This document shows, in pieces, positions 52,075-60,812 of a stretch of DNA of 64,000 bases. A program made the position numbers and the translations under genes. Every line of letters begins with the position of its first letter. Position 1 is the first letter of the stretch. Source of the stretch: UBA4421 sp028228615 (GTDB lineage: Bacteria > Pseudomonadota > Gammaproteobacteria > Pseudomonadales > Azotimanducaceae); the NCBI GenBank assembly GCA_028228615.1, contig JAOJBS010000010.1:15416-79415 (forward strand), in the 5' to 3' direction. The notes below the pieces were generated by a model. It had not been told where the DNA came from and did not search any database. It saw only the letters and a program-made list of their open reading frames with translations.

Positions 52075-52575
52075 TCAAAGCTTAAAGCCGTCGCCCTCTA
52101 ATACATTGCACCGTCCTTCGACAAATACCTTGTCGTCAGACTGTTCTACATTGTAAGTCAGGCCGTAGTCTAGACTCGTACGGTCGATGGAGAGGTCAAA
52201 TTTTCTGGCTGCAAAACTCGCTAACAACAGCCCTGCAGGAAGATCTATTGATGCCGTCTGAGTGACAAAAACACGCTGACCTAACCCGCCAGTAAACTCA
52301 ACGGCGTCTAATGCGGCAGTGATTCTCAACATATGCGAGTAACGCTGTCCGTCTGGAAACTCAGCGCTGCATACAACATAGGTAACAAATACCGGATTAG
52401 GCACAGGCGCTGTGGCGAGTGTTGAACTGGATACAGTCTTAGTTGTGGACCCCGACACTGGGTCTATTTTAATTTCCTCGCCGCAGCCCAATGTAAACAT
52501 CAGCAACCCAACGCCCAACAATGCGGCCTTAACAGACCACCGCCCACCTACTCTACCCTGCTTTACACAACTCAA
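52075..52575 (-). CDS. Putative lipoprotein
   Basis: The 166-aa secreted protein has a basic N-terminus, a hydrophobic stretch (AALLGVGLLMFTLGC) ending in a lipobox with Cys at residue 31, a Ser/Thr-rich linker and a beta-rich domain with Cys in TYVVCSAEF and EGRCNVLEG that may form a disulfide. TTG at 52575 is chosen because a near-consensus AAGGAGG is 5 nt upstream (52581-52587); the frame opens earlier at 52596. No family recognised. Convergent with pilD. Confidence 0.65.
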   Translation of the reverse strand: MSCVKQGRVGGRWSVKAALLGVGLLMFTLGCGEEIKIDPVSGSTTKTVSSSTLATAPVPNPVFVTYVVCSAEFPDGQRYSHMLRITAALDAVEFTGGLGQRVFVTQTASIDLPAGLLLASFAARKFDLSIDRTSLDYGLTYNVEQSDDKVFVEGRCNVLEGDGFKL

Positions 52576-52845
52576 AGGAACCTCCTTTATCACCAAATTT
52601 GTTTACTAAAAGTAAACATCGCTACTCGAGGCTTAAACCAACAAGACTGGAACAGACAATAACCCCATTGATTAGGGTGCATCAATTGATCACCAAAAGA
52701 TTACGAAATGTACCGTTCACACCAGTAATTAGTCCGTACATAGAAATTTTGATTACTTTAGTCACCCAGTGGCGCAAAGATCTCTCCATAAAGCGAAGCT
52801 CAGTCTCGACCTCCGCTAAATCTGCGCGTACCAACGTTGCAGATA

Positions 52846-55033
52846 ATGTCGACCAATAGGATATCGGAGATCTCTTTGCGCAATCAGAATATAAAAACTA
52901 AAGTCGTGCTCTTTTTACTCATCGTATGCTTCACCGTTAGCACGATTATGGGTTGGATTGGTTATCAAAACGGCAAGACGGCCATAAAAAACCTTGCCTT
53001 CAATCAATTAACCTCTATCCGCGCCACCAAAAGTAGCCAACTACAAAGCTACCTCGATCTTGTTGGTGCACAAATTATTACACTAGGCGAAAACCCGACA
53101 ACCATCGAGGCAATGAAAGGGTTTTCTCAGGCTTTCTCAGAACTCAAAAATGAACCCAACCAAACTGAACTAACATCAACGCTAGTCGCCAGCGATAGCA
53201 GTCTACACGCTTACTACGAAAATGAGTTTCTACCCTCTCTCGAAAGCGGCAGTCACAAATCGCAAGTGCTCACGCAATTTTTGCCAACCAGTTTTACCGC
53301 CGCTTACTTACAGCACCACTATATTTCCGAAAACCAGTATCCAACGGGCCAAAAGAATGCTTTGAACCAGGCAAATGACGCCAGTCCATACAGCAAAGTT
53401 CACAACGCGTTCCATAACACGCTAAACCGCTACCTAGAAAAATTTGACTTTTATGACATTTTTTTGGTCGATCACAATACGGGGGACATCGTTTATTCCG
53501 TATTTAAAGAGGCTGACTTTGCCACCAACCTAAGAAATGGACCCTACCGCAGATCCAACATTGCATCGGCTTACGAAGAGGCAAATGTACTGGCTCTCAC
53601 AGATGCCCCAATCTTTGTGGAATTTGATTACTAAGCACCCTCTTATGGTGCGCCAGCCGCCTTTATTGCAAAGCCTATATTTGATAACGGCGAGCGAATT
53701 GGGGTACTTATTTTTCAGCTGCCCATAACTCGCATCAACCAGATCATGACAGGCAACCAGCAATGGGCAAAAGATGGCCTTGGAAAAACAGGCGAAACCT
53801 ACCTGGTAGGACCAGACTTCACCATGCGTAGCGTGTCGCGATTTCTTATTGAAGATCGCGAAGGCTATTTCGCGGCCCTAGAAAAGCTAGATTATCCAAG
53901 CAAGACAATTAGCCAACTAGATGAGTTCGACACATCTATACTTCTTCAGCGCGTGCAAACTAAAGCTTCATTCGGCGCTTTATCAGGCAAAAGTTCCACG
54001 GACATAATTGAGGACTATCGAGGGATAAGTGTTCTCAGTTCCTATGGCCCTATCCAGTTTGGCGAGCACCAGTGGGCGTTGATCTCAGAGATAGATGAGG
54101 CAGAGGCATTCGCGCCAATAGATGCGCTGGCCAGAACATTAATCATTTCATCAATATTAACTGGCGCACTCATGGTAGGCCTTGCAGCCTATTTTTCCGG
54201 CCAATTTACCAAACCCGTGATCTCCCTTGCCAACGCTGCAAGAAAAATTGGTGAAGGCGCTTCGAACATCTCGTTGGAAGTAGGGTCTAATGACGAAATC
54301 GGCAGCCTAACTAAAAGTTTCAATGAGATGGTTGAAAATCTCGACAGCCAGCGACGCATAATTGAACTTAAGAACTTGGAGAACACTCGACTATTACTCA
54401 ATATTTTACCAGAGCCAATTGCCGAGCGACTAAAAAGCGGCGAAGCACAAATAGCAGATACCTTCTCAAGCGTCAGCATAATTTTTACCGACCTAGTTGG
54501 GTTCACTAAATGGTCTAAAGACAGACCGCCTATGGAGGTATTGTCCATGCTGGACGATTTGTTTGGCGCATTTGACGCAACAGCGGCCAGACTGGGCGTT
54601 GAAAAAATTAAAACAATTGGTGACGCCTATATGGCGGTTTGCGGGCCTGCCAGTACCCAACGAAAATCACGCCAGCGTAATGGCGGAGCTTTCCTTCGGA
54701 ATATTGGACTGTTTAGAAGATTTTAACCGGCGCAACAATACAGAACTGAGAATGCGTATAGGCATACATTGCGGAGCGGTAGTTGCCGGAGTAATTGGCA
54801 CGTCTAAATTCACCTACGATTTGTGGGGCGAAACCGTAAACATGGCTAGCCGCATGGAATCCACACGCGTGCCTAACCAAATACAAATCTCCCAGGCTTT
54901 TTATGAGGCACTCAATGGGCAATACACAACGACCTACCGCGGTGAAATCGAGGTTAAAGGCGCGGGCATGGTAAATACTTATCTGTTAGAGACACAAACT
55001 ATTTCTCAGCAGGAAAATAATACACCCGTTTGA
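52846..55033 (+). pseudogene. Class III adenylate/guanylate cyclase, broken by stop and frameshift
   Basis: The ancestral product had an N-terminal transmembrane helix (VVLFLLIVCFTVSTIMGWIGY), a periplasmic Cache-like sensor, a second helix (ISSILTGALMVGLAAYFSG), a HAMP domain and a class III cyclase domain (IIFTDLVGFTKW and the later KFTYDLWGETVNMASRME). Lesion 1 is an in-frame TAA at 53632-53634 between FVEFDY and APSYGAPAAFIAKP, with sequence similarity continuing in frame. Lesion 2 is an extra G in the GGG run 54643-54645; removing it restores CGLPVPNENHASVMAELSF. No start between them would yield a functional receptor. Both could be sequencing errors, but two in one gene favour decay. 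Confidence 0.82.
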
Positions 55034-55442
55034 TGAGCCCGTTAGAAAACTCATAGAGGGACACGCTGCGCTGCTCTTGAACGCCCTTACTTGTCTGAAA
55101 AATTGCAACTTCTAAAGCGGAAACTCTGTTATTTGAGGAAAATGTATGCCCTAACCGCGACCTGCAACTGGCACAGGATTTAAAGTATTCCACCATGGTA
55201 GTGCGAAGCACTTCTTTGCTCTTAGCCTCTACCGTGATTTTGTCGCCACTAATACTCAGCCACTGTACGTCGTCGGTCACCATTTCGAGCATCGCGTCTA
55301 TATCACGCGCATTAAATGCGGCAATGTAGCTGTAAACAATTTGCTCTTGGTTTTTGACGAAAGCCGAAAACGCGGCGTTAGTTGGATTCATAAGAGTAAA
55401 ACACGCTACTAAAACAAGTAACGGGATGACCGTCTTTTTCAT
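54999..55442 (-). CDS. Secreted NTF2/SnoaL-like protein
   Basis: The 147-aa protein has a signal peptide (KKTVIPLLVLVACFTLMNPTNA) and an NTF2-like cone fold: IVYSYIAAFNARDIDAMLEMVTDDVQWLSI is the typical helix-strand start of SnoaL-like proteins. Two Cys in SCASCRSRLG might form a disulfide in the periplasm. Function unknown. ATG follows GGAGCGTCAGA. Its 3' end overlaps the 3' end of the broken cyclase by 35 bp in convergent orientation. Confidence 0.8.
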   Translation of the reverse strand: MKKTVIPLLVLVACFTLMNPTNAAFSAFVKNQEQIVYSYIAAFNARDIDAMLEMVTDDVQWLSISGDKITVEAKSKEVLRTTMVEYFKSCASCRSRLGHTFSSNNRVSALEVAIFQTSKGVQEQRSVSLYEFSNGLIKRVYYFPAEK

Positions 55443-55589
55443 TCTGACGCTCCGGCGGGTTTTTGATCAGAGAAAAGCGAGCACCCTAAGGTATATTTCA
55501 CATCAACCCTGACCCTTAGTGATTAAAGGTATGTGACTTATAGCGCAGCGGTAGCTTGATCAAAATTCATGAGAGATAAACGGCAGAAA

Positions 55590-55613
55590 TTAGAGGGTTA
55601 GAGGGTTAGAGGG
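55590..55613. repeat. Perfect 8-bp tandem repeat, three units
   Basis: TTAGAGGG occurs three times without mismatch in the spacer (55443-55712) between the NTF2-like and SDR genes. Confidence 0.9.
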
Positions 55614-55712
55614 AAAAGTTTTATGGACAGCTCACAGTTAGATCCGCTCCTGCTCTCACCCTATACGCATGCACAGGGAGAGGGAGAGCAAGAGCTGAGA
55701 TGTAACTACCAA

Positions 55713-56408
55713 TCACAACTGTAATTTGTCGCCATTGTAGTTTATGAATAGCCCGCTCTGTTCCATAGACAGTTCATCAAACCTATCGAGCAATCCTGCG
55801 GCACTCTCGTCTGGTGAAATATCCCCATTGGGACCGCCCATGTCAGTTCTTACCCAACCTGGATGATAAGTGGCTACGGCTATATTTTCGCTTGCTAGTT
55901 CATGACTGAGTGTGACGGCGATATTATTTGCGCCGGCCTTTGAAGCTCTATACGCATACGCGTTGGCGGCTGTATGGGCTTGACTGCCCATGAGCGAGGA
56001 AATCACGGCAACCTTTGCTGCGCCACTACTCTCCCTTAAATGGGGTAAAAAAGACCGCGTGGTGAAAAATGGGCTGGCGACATTAGTGACCAGCACTTTT
56101 TCAAATGCGGCCATCGTATTTTCTTCGCCGTGCATACCGCTGTAACCGTTTTGCACTCCTGCGTTGCAAACGAGAAGGTCTAAAGGCTCTCTCAAACTGC
56201 TTGCAGCATTTTCCAGCGATTGCTCATCAACCACATCCAATTCAATAATTGAGCAATGCTCGGAATAGTTTTTTTGTAATGCCGACAGCTCCGGCGCTGA
56301 CCCTAGATTTCTGCAGCCGGCTATTACTTTATCGCCTCGCTTTAGAGCCAGTGTTGCCAATGCTAGGCCTATACCTCGGTTTGCGCCGGTAATGAGTATT
56401 GTGGTCAT
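55713..56408 (-). CDS. Short-chain dehydrogenase/reductase
   Basis: The 231-aa classical SDR has the coenzyme motif TGANRGIGLALA near the N-terminus, NAGVQNG, catalytic Ser in AVISSLMGSQ and Tyr-x-x-x-Lys in YAYRASKAGANNIAVT. The Arg after the first turn suggests NADP(H) preference, which is inference. Substrate unknown. ATG has GGAGGG upstream. It follows the GMC dehydrogenase gene by 36 bp, so the two are likely one operon in which an alcohol/aldehyde pair might be processed. Confidence 0.9.
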   Translation of the reverse strand: MTTILITGANRGIGLALATLALKRGDKVIAGCRNLGSAPELSALQKNYSEHCSIIELDVVDEQSLENAASSLREPLDLLVCNAGVQNGYSGMHGEENTMAAFEKVLVTNVASPFFTTRSFLPHLRESSGAAKVAVISSLMGSQAHTAANAYAYRASKAGANNIAVTLSHELASENIAVATYHPGWVRTDMGGPNGDISPDESAAGLLDRFDELSMEQSGLFINYNGDKLQL

Positions 56409-56444
56409 GGTGTGTTACCCTCCTATTTTTATCAAACAGTAAAT

Positions 56445-58049
56445 CTAAGCGGACTTAATCATGTCTGCCATTTTTTCTGCGACCATTATGGTGGGCGCGT
56501 TTAAGTTGCCGTTGGTTATGTGCGGGAAAATCGAGGAATCTATGACTCGCAGCTTGTCGACTTGATGCACCCGACCCGCTGGATCTACTACAGACATATC
56601 ATCCACACCCATCTTGCACGTACCGCAAGGGTGGTATGCACTCTCTGCATGGGCGCGTACGAAAGCGTCCAGCTCTTTATCGGTTTGCGCCTGAGCACCC
56701 GGATTGAACTCCGGGCCGCGAATGGCGTCAAAGGCTGGTTGGGCAAATATCTCCCGAGCACCGCGGATGGCTGCACGAAACACCTCCCAATCCGACGGAT
56801 GACTCATGTAGTTAAATTTAATAGCGGGATAGTCCGACGGGTTGTTACTCTTTAATCTGACACTGCCTCTGCTTGGCGAGAGCATTGGTCCCACATGGGC
56901 CTGACAACCATGGCCTGAAGCCTGTGACCTGCCGTCATAGGACATTGCGGCAGGCAAGAAGTGAAACTGTATGTCGGGCTGCTCAGCACCTGGATGACTG
57001 CGCATATAACCGCCCACTTCAAAGTGATTGGTGGCACCTAAACCGCGCTGTGTCAGCAGCCATTCCAAACCGATCTTCGCTCGCCCCAAAAGGCTGAGGT
57101 CTTTATATAGCGATAAGGGCTGGGTAATGGATTGTTGGACATATACTTCTAAGTGATCCATCAAATTTTGACCCACTCCGGGCACATCTGCATTGACCTT
57201 TATGTCCATCTCACTCAAGTGATCTTTGGGGCCAATGCCCGATAGCATAAGCAGCTGCGGCGAGTTGATGGCTCCCGCGCTCACCAGCACCTCTTTATTG
57301 GCAAAGGCCTGCTTGGTTTTTCTCCCAACCGCAAAACTCACGCCTTCCGCCTTGCCTTCGTTGATCAGAATTTTTTGTACCATAGCTTTCTTAATGATCT
57401 TAAGATTGCTGCGGTTTTTAGGCAGATAGGATCGCGCAGTAGAGGAGCGAATTCCCTCTGCAACAGTCATGGGCATAACACCAAAACCCTCTTGATGCTG
57501 TCCGTTGAAATCATCATTCAAAGGGTGGCCTGCTTCCTTTGCCGCAGCCAAAAAGTAATGATATAGCGGGTTCCTTAACGCACCAGATGTGGTGCCTACC
57601 GGGCCATCATGCCCTTTGAACTCGTCCTCCGTGGTGCGTTTGTCAGCCCGCTGCGCCTTCTTGAAGTAGGGTAATACCTCAGAGTAACCCCAGCCCGCCG
57701 CCCCCATTTTTTCCCAGCGTTGATAATCATTGGCGTTGCCGCGCACGTAAACCATGCCATTAATCGACGAGGAACCACCCATCACTCGTCCTCTTGGACA
57801 ATCTAGTCGTCGTCCGTCCATAGTGGGTTCTGGCTCAGCCACATAGCCCCAATTGAGCGTTTTACTTTGCATCGGCAGATAGAATGCCGAGGGCATCTGC
57901 ACAATCAAATTTTTATCTGAACCACCGGCCTCTAGAAGTATCACTGAGCAACTTGGATCTTCGCTTAGCCTGCTGGCCAAAACACACCCCGCAGAACCTG
58001 CGCCTACAACTACATAGTCTGCTATTACTTCGTGTCTATTATTTTCCAT
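56445..58049 (-). CDS. betA: Choline-dehydrogenase-like GMC oxidoreductase
   Basis: The 534-aa FAD enzyme resembles BetA. It shows the FAD fold VVGAGSAGCVLASRLSED, GMC signatures RGRVMGGSSSINGMVYVRG and VSAGAINSPQLLMLSGIG, HVGPMLSPSRGSVRLKS, and the C-terminal ESAYHPCGTCKMG with NGNLNAPTIMVAEKMAD, segments shared with E. coli choline dehydrogenase. It would oxidise choline to betaine aldehyde at the membrane. No betB or betI gene is adjacent, so another alcohol substrate is possible. It sits between a PhyH oxygenase and an SDR on the same strand. Confidence 0.75.
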   Translation of the reverse strand: MENNRHEVIADYVVVGAGSAGCVLASRLSEDPSCSVILLEAGGSDKNLIVQMPSAFYLPMQSKTLNWGYVAEPEPTMDGRRLDCPRGRVMGGSSSINGMVYVRGNANDYQRWEKMGAAGWGYSEVLPYFKKAQRADKRTTEDEFKGHDGPVGTTSGALRNPLYHYFLAAAKEAGHPLNDDFNGQHQEGFGVMPMTVAEGIRSSTARSYLPKNRSNLKIIKKAMVQKILINEGKAEGVSFAVGRKTKQAFANKEVLVSAGAINSPQLLMLSGIGPKDHLSEMDIKVNADVPGVGQNLMDHLEVYVQQSITQPLSLYKDLSLLGRAKIGLEWLLTQRGLGATNHFEVGGYMRSHPGAEQPDIQFHFLPAAMSYDGRSQASGHGCQAHVGPMLSPSRGSVRLKSNNPSDYPAIKFNYMSHPSDWEVFRAAIRGAREIFAQPAFDAIRGPEFNPGAQAQTDKELDAFVRAHAESAYHPCGTCKMGVDDMSVVDPAGRVHQVDKLRVIDSSIFPHITNGNLNAPTIMVAEKMADMIKSA

Positions 58050-58118
58050 TAAGATTCTTTGTTGTTAATTGTGGGCCTCAAAGAGAAGCCGATATTTGCA
58101 ATGCAAAATATTGCGCTT

Positions 58119-59159
58119 CTAAGCGTCTAAAGCATCTCGGTAGGGGCTCATATCAATACCAAATACTGCATAGCGTCCTTCTACAGCGGCAACGGTTTCT
58201 ATCGACCAATAGCTATGTCCAGGCACGGGAAAACCGAGCAGTGCGCGCTGCTCGACCGATGCTTGCGCGATCCACCGTTCCATCGTCTGATGCTTACCAT
58301 ACATTGACCAACACCAACCAGGGTGCAGTACATTCAGCCATTCACTGTCGGCTTTTTTAAACGTCAAATTTTGCACGATGCGGCAGGTACCGTCGTTAAC
58401 AGGACGCCCTCTGTGCCAAGTATCATGGCGATAAAACAATACCGATCCTCGACGATAACGCGCAACGCGTTCACGCGGATAAAGGTGCTCAGCCCGAAAC
58501 GCGGCTATATCTGGATGATTTGTCGCGAGATAACCTTCGGCTTCTACTCGGCTATTAATGTACGGACGATCCTGCACGCCTGGCATATCAAAAATCGGCC
58601 AAGTATAGGCTAGATCATTTGGCCCCTCTCGCGGCACGACAGCAGTGGCGCCACCGCTTTCTTCACTGTCGCTGAGATAAATTATGATCTCCACAGCTTC
58701 CGGGTTATCCCATTGGGGCGGGTGCAACAAAGTGTGATTGGGGTAATCGCAGTGGATGCGTTGCTCGGTCCAATCCTCACGCTCCGTTATTGAGCCATCG
58801 CCATACTTTGGCCACAAGTCTGACTGGGTAAGACGCAGATCTTCTAAGGGCTGGTCAAGTAAAGCACAGACTGCCGCTAACAGCTCGGCGGACATGGTTA
58901 GCTCATTGACAGCTGACGAGCGCGAAGGGAAAACAAAATTTTGCCCGCTTCCAAAGGTGTTGAAATGCTTGGCTTCGGGCGTCTTAGGTTTGGGGAAAAA
59001 AGCGAGCGCGTCGGCTTCTGCGCGGGCTATTAAAGTGGCTGGAATAAGACCGTCCACAAATGCATACCCTTGCTCTCGCCAACTGACTAATTGTTCTGTG
59101 CCTAGCCGATTGTTTGATAACTGCGAGGGCTCAAGCCAGAGTTCGTCGGTGTCTTGCAT
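58119..59159 (-). CDS. Phytanoyl-CoA dioxygenase (PhyH) family protein
   Basis: This 346-aa Fe(II)/2-oxoglutarate oxygenase carries the metal motif His-x-Asp in RIHCDYPNHTLLHP, a distal His in YRHDTWHRGRPVNDG and the 2-oxoglutarate Arg in TCRIVQNLTFKK. It is longer than the PhyH protein at 16179-16937 and not similar outside the motifs. ATG follows CAGGGGAAAAT. The GMC and SDR genes follow at 69 bp and beyond, suggesting a three-gene catabolic operon that hydroxylates and oxidises an unknown substrate. Confidence 0.85.
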   Translation of the reverse strand: MQDTDELWLEPSQLSNNRLGTEQLVSWREQGYAFVDGLIPATLIARAEADALAFFPKPKTPEAKHFNTFGSGQNFVFPSRSSAVNELTMSAELLAAVCALLDQPLEDLRLTQSDLWPKYGDGSITEREDWTEQRIHCDYPNHTLLHPPQWDNPEAVEIIIYLSDSEESGGATAVVPREGPNDLAYTWPIFDMPGVQDRPYINSRVEAEGYLATNHPDIAAFRAEHLYPRERVARYRRGSVLFYRHDTWHRGRPVNDGTCRIVQNLTFKKADSEWLNVLHPGWCWSMYGKHQTMERWIAQASVEQRALLGFPVPGHSYWSIETVAAVEGRYAVFGIDMSPYRDALDA

Positions 59160-59178
59160 ATTTTCCCCTGCTCTGTTC

Positions 59179-59270
59179 TCGGCTCTCTTTTATCGGCTCT
59201 CTTTTTTGGCCTACTTGTTTTGGGGGTCCTTTTTGGGGCCCTCTCTTTTTCGCTCTTTTACGCTCTTTTG
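59179..59270. repeat. Short tandem repeats, 14 bp then 10 bp period
   Basis: TCGGCTCTCTTTTA (59179-59192) is repeated with one mismatch at 59193-59206; CGCTCTTTTA (59251-59260) is repeated at 59261-59270 with one change. The plus strand is strongly pyrimidine-rich between the PhyH and small-protein genes. Confidence 0.75.
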
Positions 59271-59313
59271 CCACCGCGCAACAATAGCTGCCATCTGGCG
59301 CAAGCGTGCGCTA

Positions 59314-59529
59314 CTAGGTCAGCCGTTGCACATCGTGGTGAGACTGATTTAGGCTTGCCACCTCGTAGTCCACAAAGGACTGTACGTAGTCTTTGCCTTT
59401 ATGCGCGTTCAAGCTGACTAACGCCGTTGAGATCAGCGCTTCTAACATACCTACTTCGTCAGCAGCATTTTCCACTGCCAACTGACCCACTGACTCTACA
59501 GTTTCTTTGGCAACACTCCACTTAGACAT
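59314..59529 (-). CDS. Small hypothetical protein downstream of lysC
   Basis: The 71-aa protein starts MSKWSVAKETVESVGQLAVE and is predicted mostly helical, with acidic patches and no membrane segment or signal. I do not recognise the family. GAGGAAAATCT precedes ATG at good distance, which supports it as a real gene. In most gammaproteobacteria csrA occupies the site after lysC; this protein lacks the CsrA N-terminal signature MLILTRRVGE, so it is not CsrA. Confidence 0.6.
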   Translation of the reverse strand: MSKWSVAKETVESVGQLAVENAADEVGMLEALISTALVSLNAHKGKDYVQSFVDYEVASLNQSHHDVQRLT

Positions 59530-59585
59530 AGATTTTCCTCATTAAATTTAAAGCAACGGTGCTTTTGCCCACTATTTTCCAACGC

Positions 59586-60812
59586 TTATTCTGGGAGTTT
59601 TTGCAGTTCGAATACATTGTGTAATGCACGAACGGCAAGTTCTACGTAACGCTCGGCAATCACTACTGAAATCTTGATCTCAGAGGTTGAGATCATTTGA
59701 ATATTAATATTTTCTGAGGCTAAGCAATCAAACATTTTGGTAGCCACTCCGGCGTGAGACCGCATGCCAACGCCAACAATTGAAACTTTGGCTATTTCAT
59801 TGTCGCCACTTATTTCCCGGGCATTGATGTCTTTGGAAATGCCCTGCAGAATCTTTTGCGCTGCATCGTAATCTTGTCGCTTTACCGTAAAGGTGAAATC
59901 GGTGAGGCCATCTGCGCCGGTGTTCTGCAAAATCATATCTACTTCAATATTTGCTGCGCCAACGGGACCCAAAATCTTGGAAGCAATACCAGGTAAATCC
60001 GGCACGCCCGCAATGGTAATTTTTGCTTCATCCGTTGCATGAGCAATACCTGAGACAAGGGGCTGTTCCATATCATCTTTCTCCGTTGTAATTAATGTGC
60101 CGGGGCCTTCTTGGAACGTGGACATAACACGCAATGGCACACGGTAACGCCCAGCAAATTCTACTGATCTGGGGTGCAGTACTTTCGACCCTAAACTTGC
60201 CAATTCAAGCATTTCCTCAAAAGTAATGTGGGTCAGCCGTCTTGCCGACTCAACGATTCGAGGGTCAGTGGTATACACACCATCTACGTCTGTACAAATC
60301 TCGCATTCGTCTGCTTTTAGCGCAGCCGCCAGTGCCACAGCAGAAGTGTCTGAACCACCGCGTCCTAGCGTTGTTATCTCTCCAAGGTCATTAACGCCTT
60401 GAAAGCCCGCAACAATAGGTACACAACCCGCGTCCAATTCCGCACGCAAAGCGCCCGTGTCAATCTTTTGAATTCTGGCTTTACCGTGGACGTTATCGGT
60501 CTTTATTGAAATTTGATCGGCTAAGAATGATTTAGCCTGAACACCAATAGACAAAAGTCCAAGACTGAGTAGTGAAATAGTTACCTGCTCGCCAGACGCG
60601 GTAAGCACATCCATTTCACGCGCACTGCCATGATCGCCGCCAATGTCGCATCCCATGGAAACTAACCGATTGGTTTCACCGGACATCGCAGAGACGACCA
60701 CTACGACCTGGTGGCCTTGATCCACATAACCTTTCACGCGCTGTGCGACGCCGCGAATCCGATCTACATCACCAACACTGGTGCCGCCATATTTTTGAAC
60801 TATCAACGCCAT
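59586..60812 (-). CDS. lysC: Aspartate kinase
   Basis: The 408-aa enzyme phosphorylates aspartate, the first step to lysine, threonine and methionine. The nucleotide-binding KYGGTSVGDVDRIRGVA is at the N-terminus, with VVVSAMSGETNRL and GRGGSDTSAVALAAAL in the kinase domain. Two C-terminal ACT domains (VPDLPGIASKILGPVGAAN and VGMRSHAGVATKMFDCLA) allow amino-acid feedback inhibition. Its ATG shares one base with the alaS stop, so the two are translationally coupled. Confidence 0.96.
   Translation of the reverse strand: MALIVQKYGGTSVGDVDRIRGVAQRVKGYVDQGHQVVVVVSAMSGETNRLVSMGCDIGGDHGSAREMDVLTASGEQVTISLLSLGLLSIGVQAKSFLADQISIKTDNVHGKARIQKIDTGALRAELDAGCVPIVAGFQGVNDLGEITTLGRGGSDTSAVALAAALKADECEICTDVDGVYTTDPRIVESARRLTHITFEEMLELASLGSKVLHPRSVEFAGRYRVPLRVMSTFQEGPGTLITTEKDDMEQPLVSGIAHATDEAKITIAGVPDLPGIASKILGPVGAANIEVDMILQNTGADGLTDFTFTVKRQDYDAAQKILQGISKDINAREISGDNEIAKVSIVGVGMRSHAGVATKMFDCLASENINIQMISTSEIKISVVIAERYVELAVRALHNVFELQKLPE

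Noticed and set aside
54497..55033. Separate small cyclase gene
   Set aside because: Its first part is an out-of-frame translation of the upstream cyclase domain; only the part after the frameshift is real family sequence.
58756..59352. 198-codon plus-strand ORF opposite PhyH gene and repeat region
   Set aside because: It is a shadow of the PhyH gene extended through pyrimidine-rich repeats into the upstream spacer.
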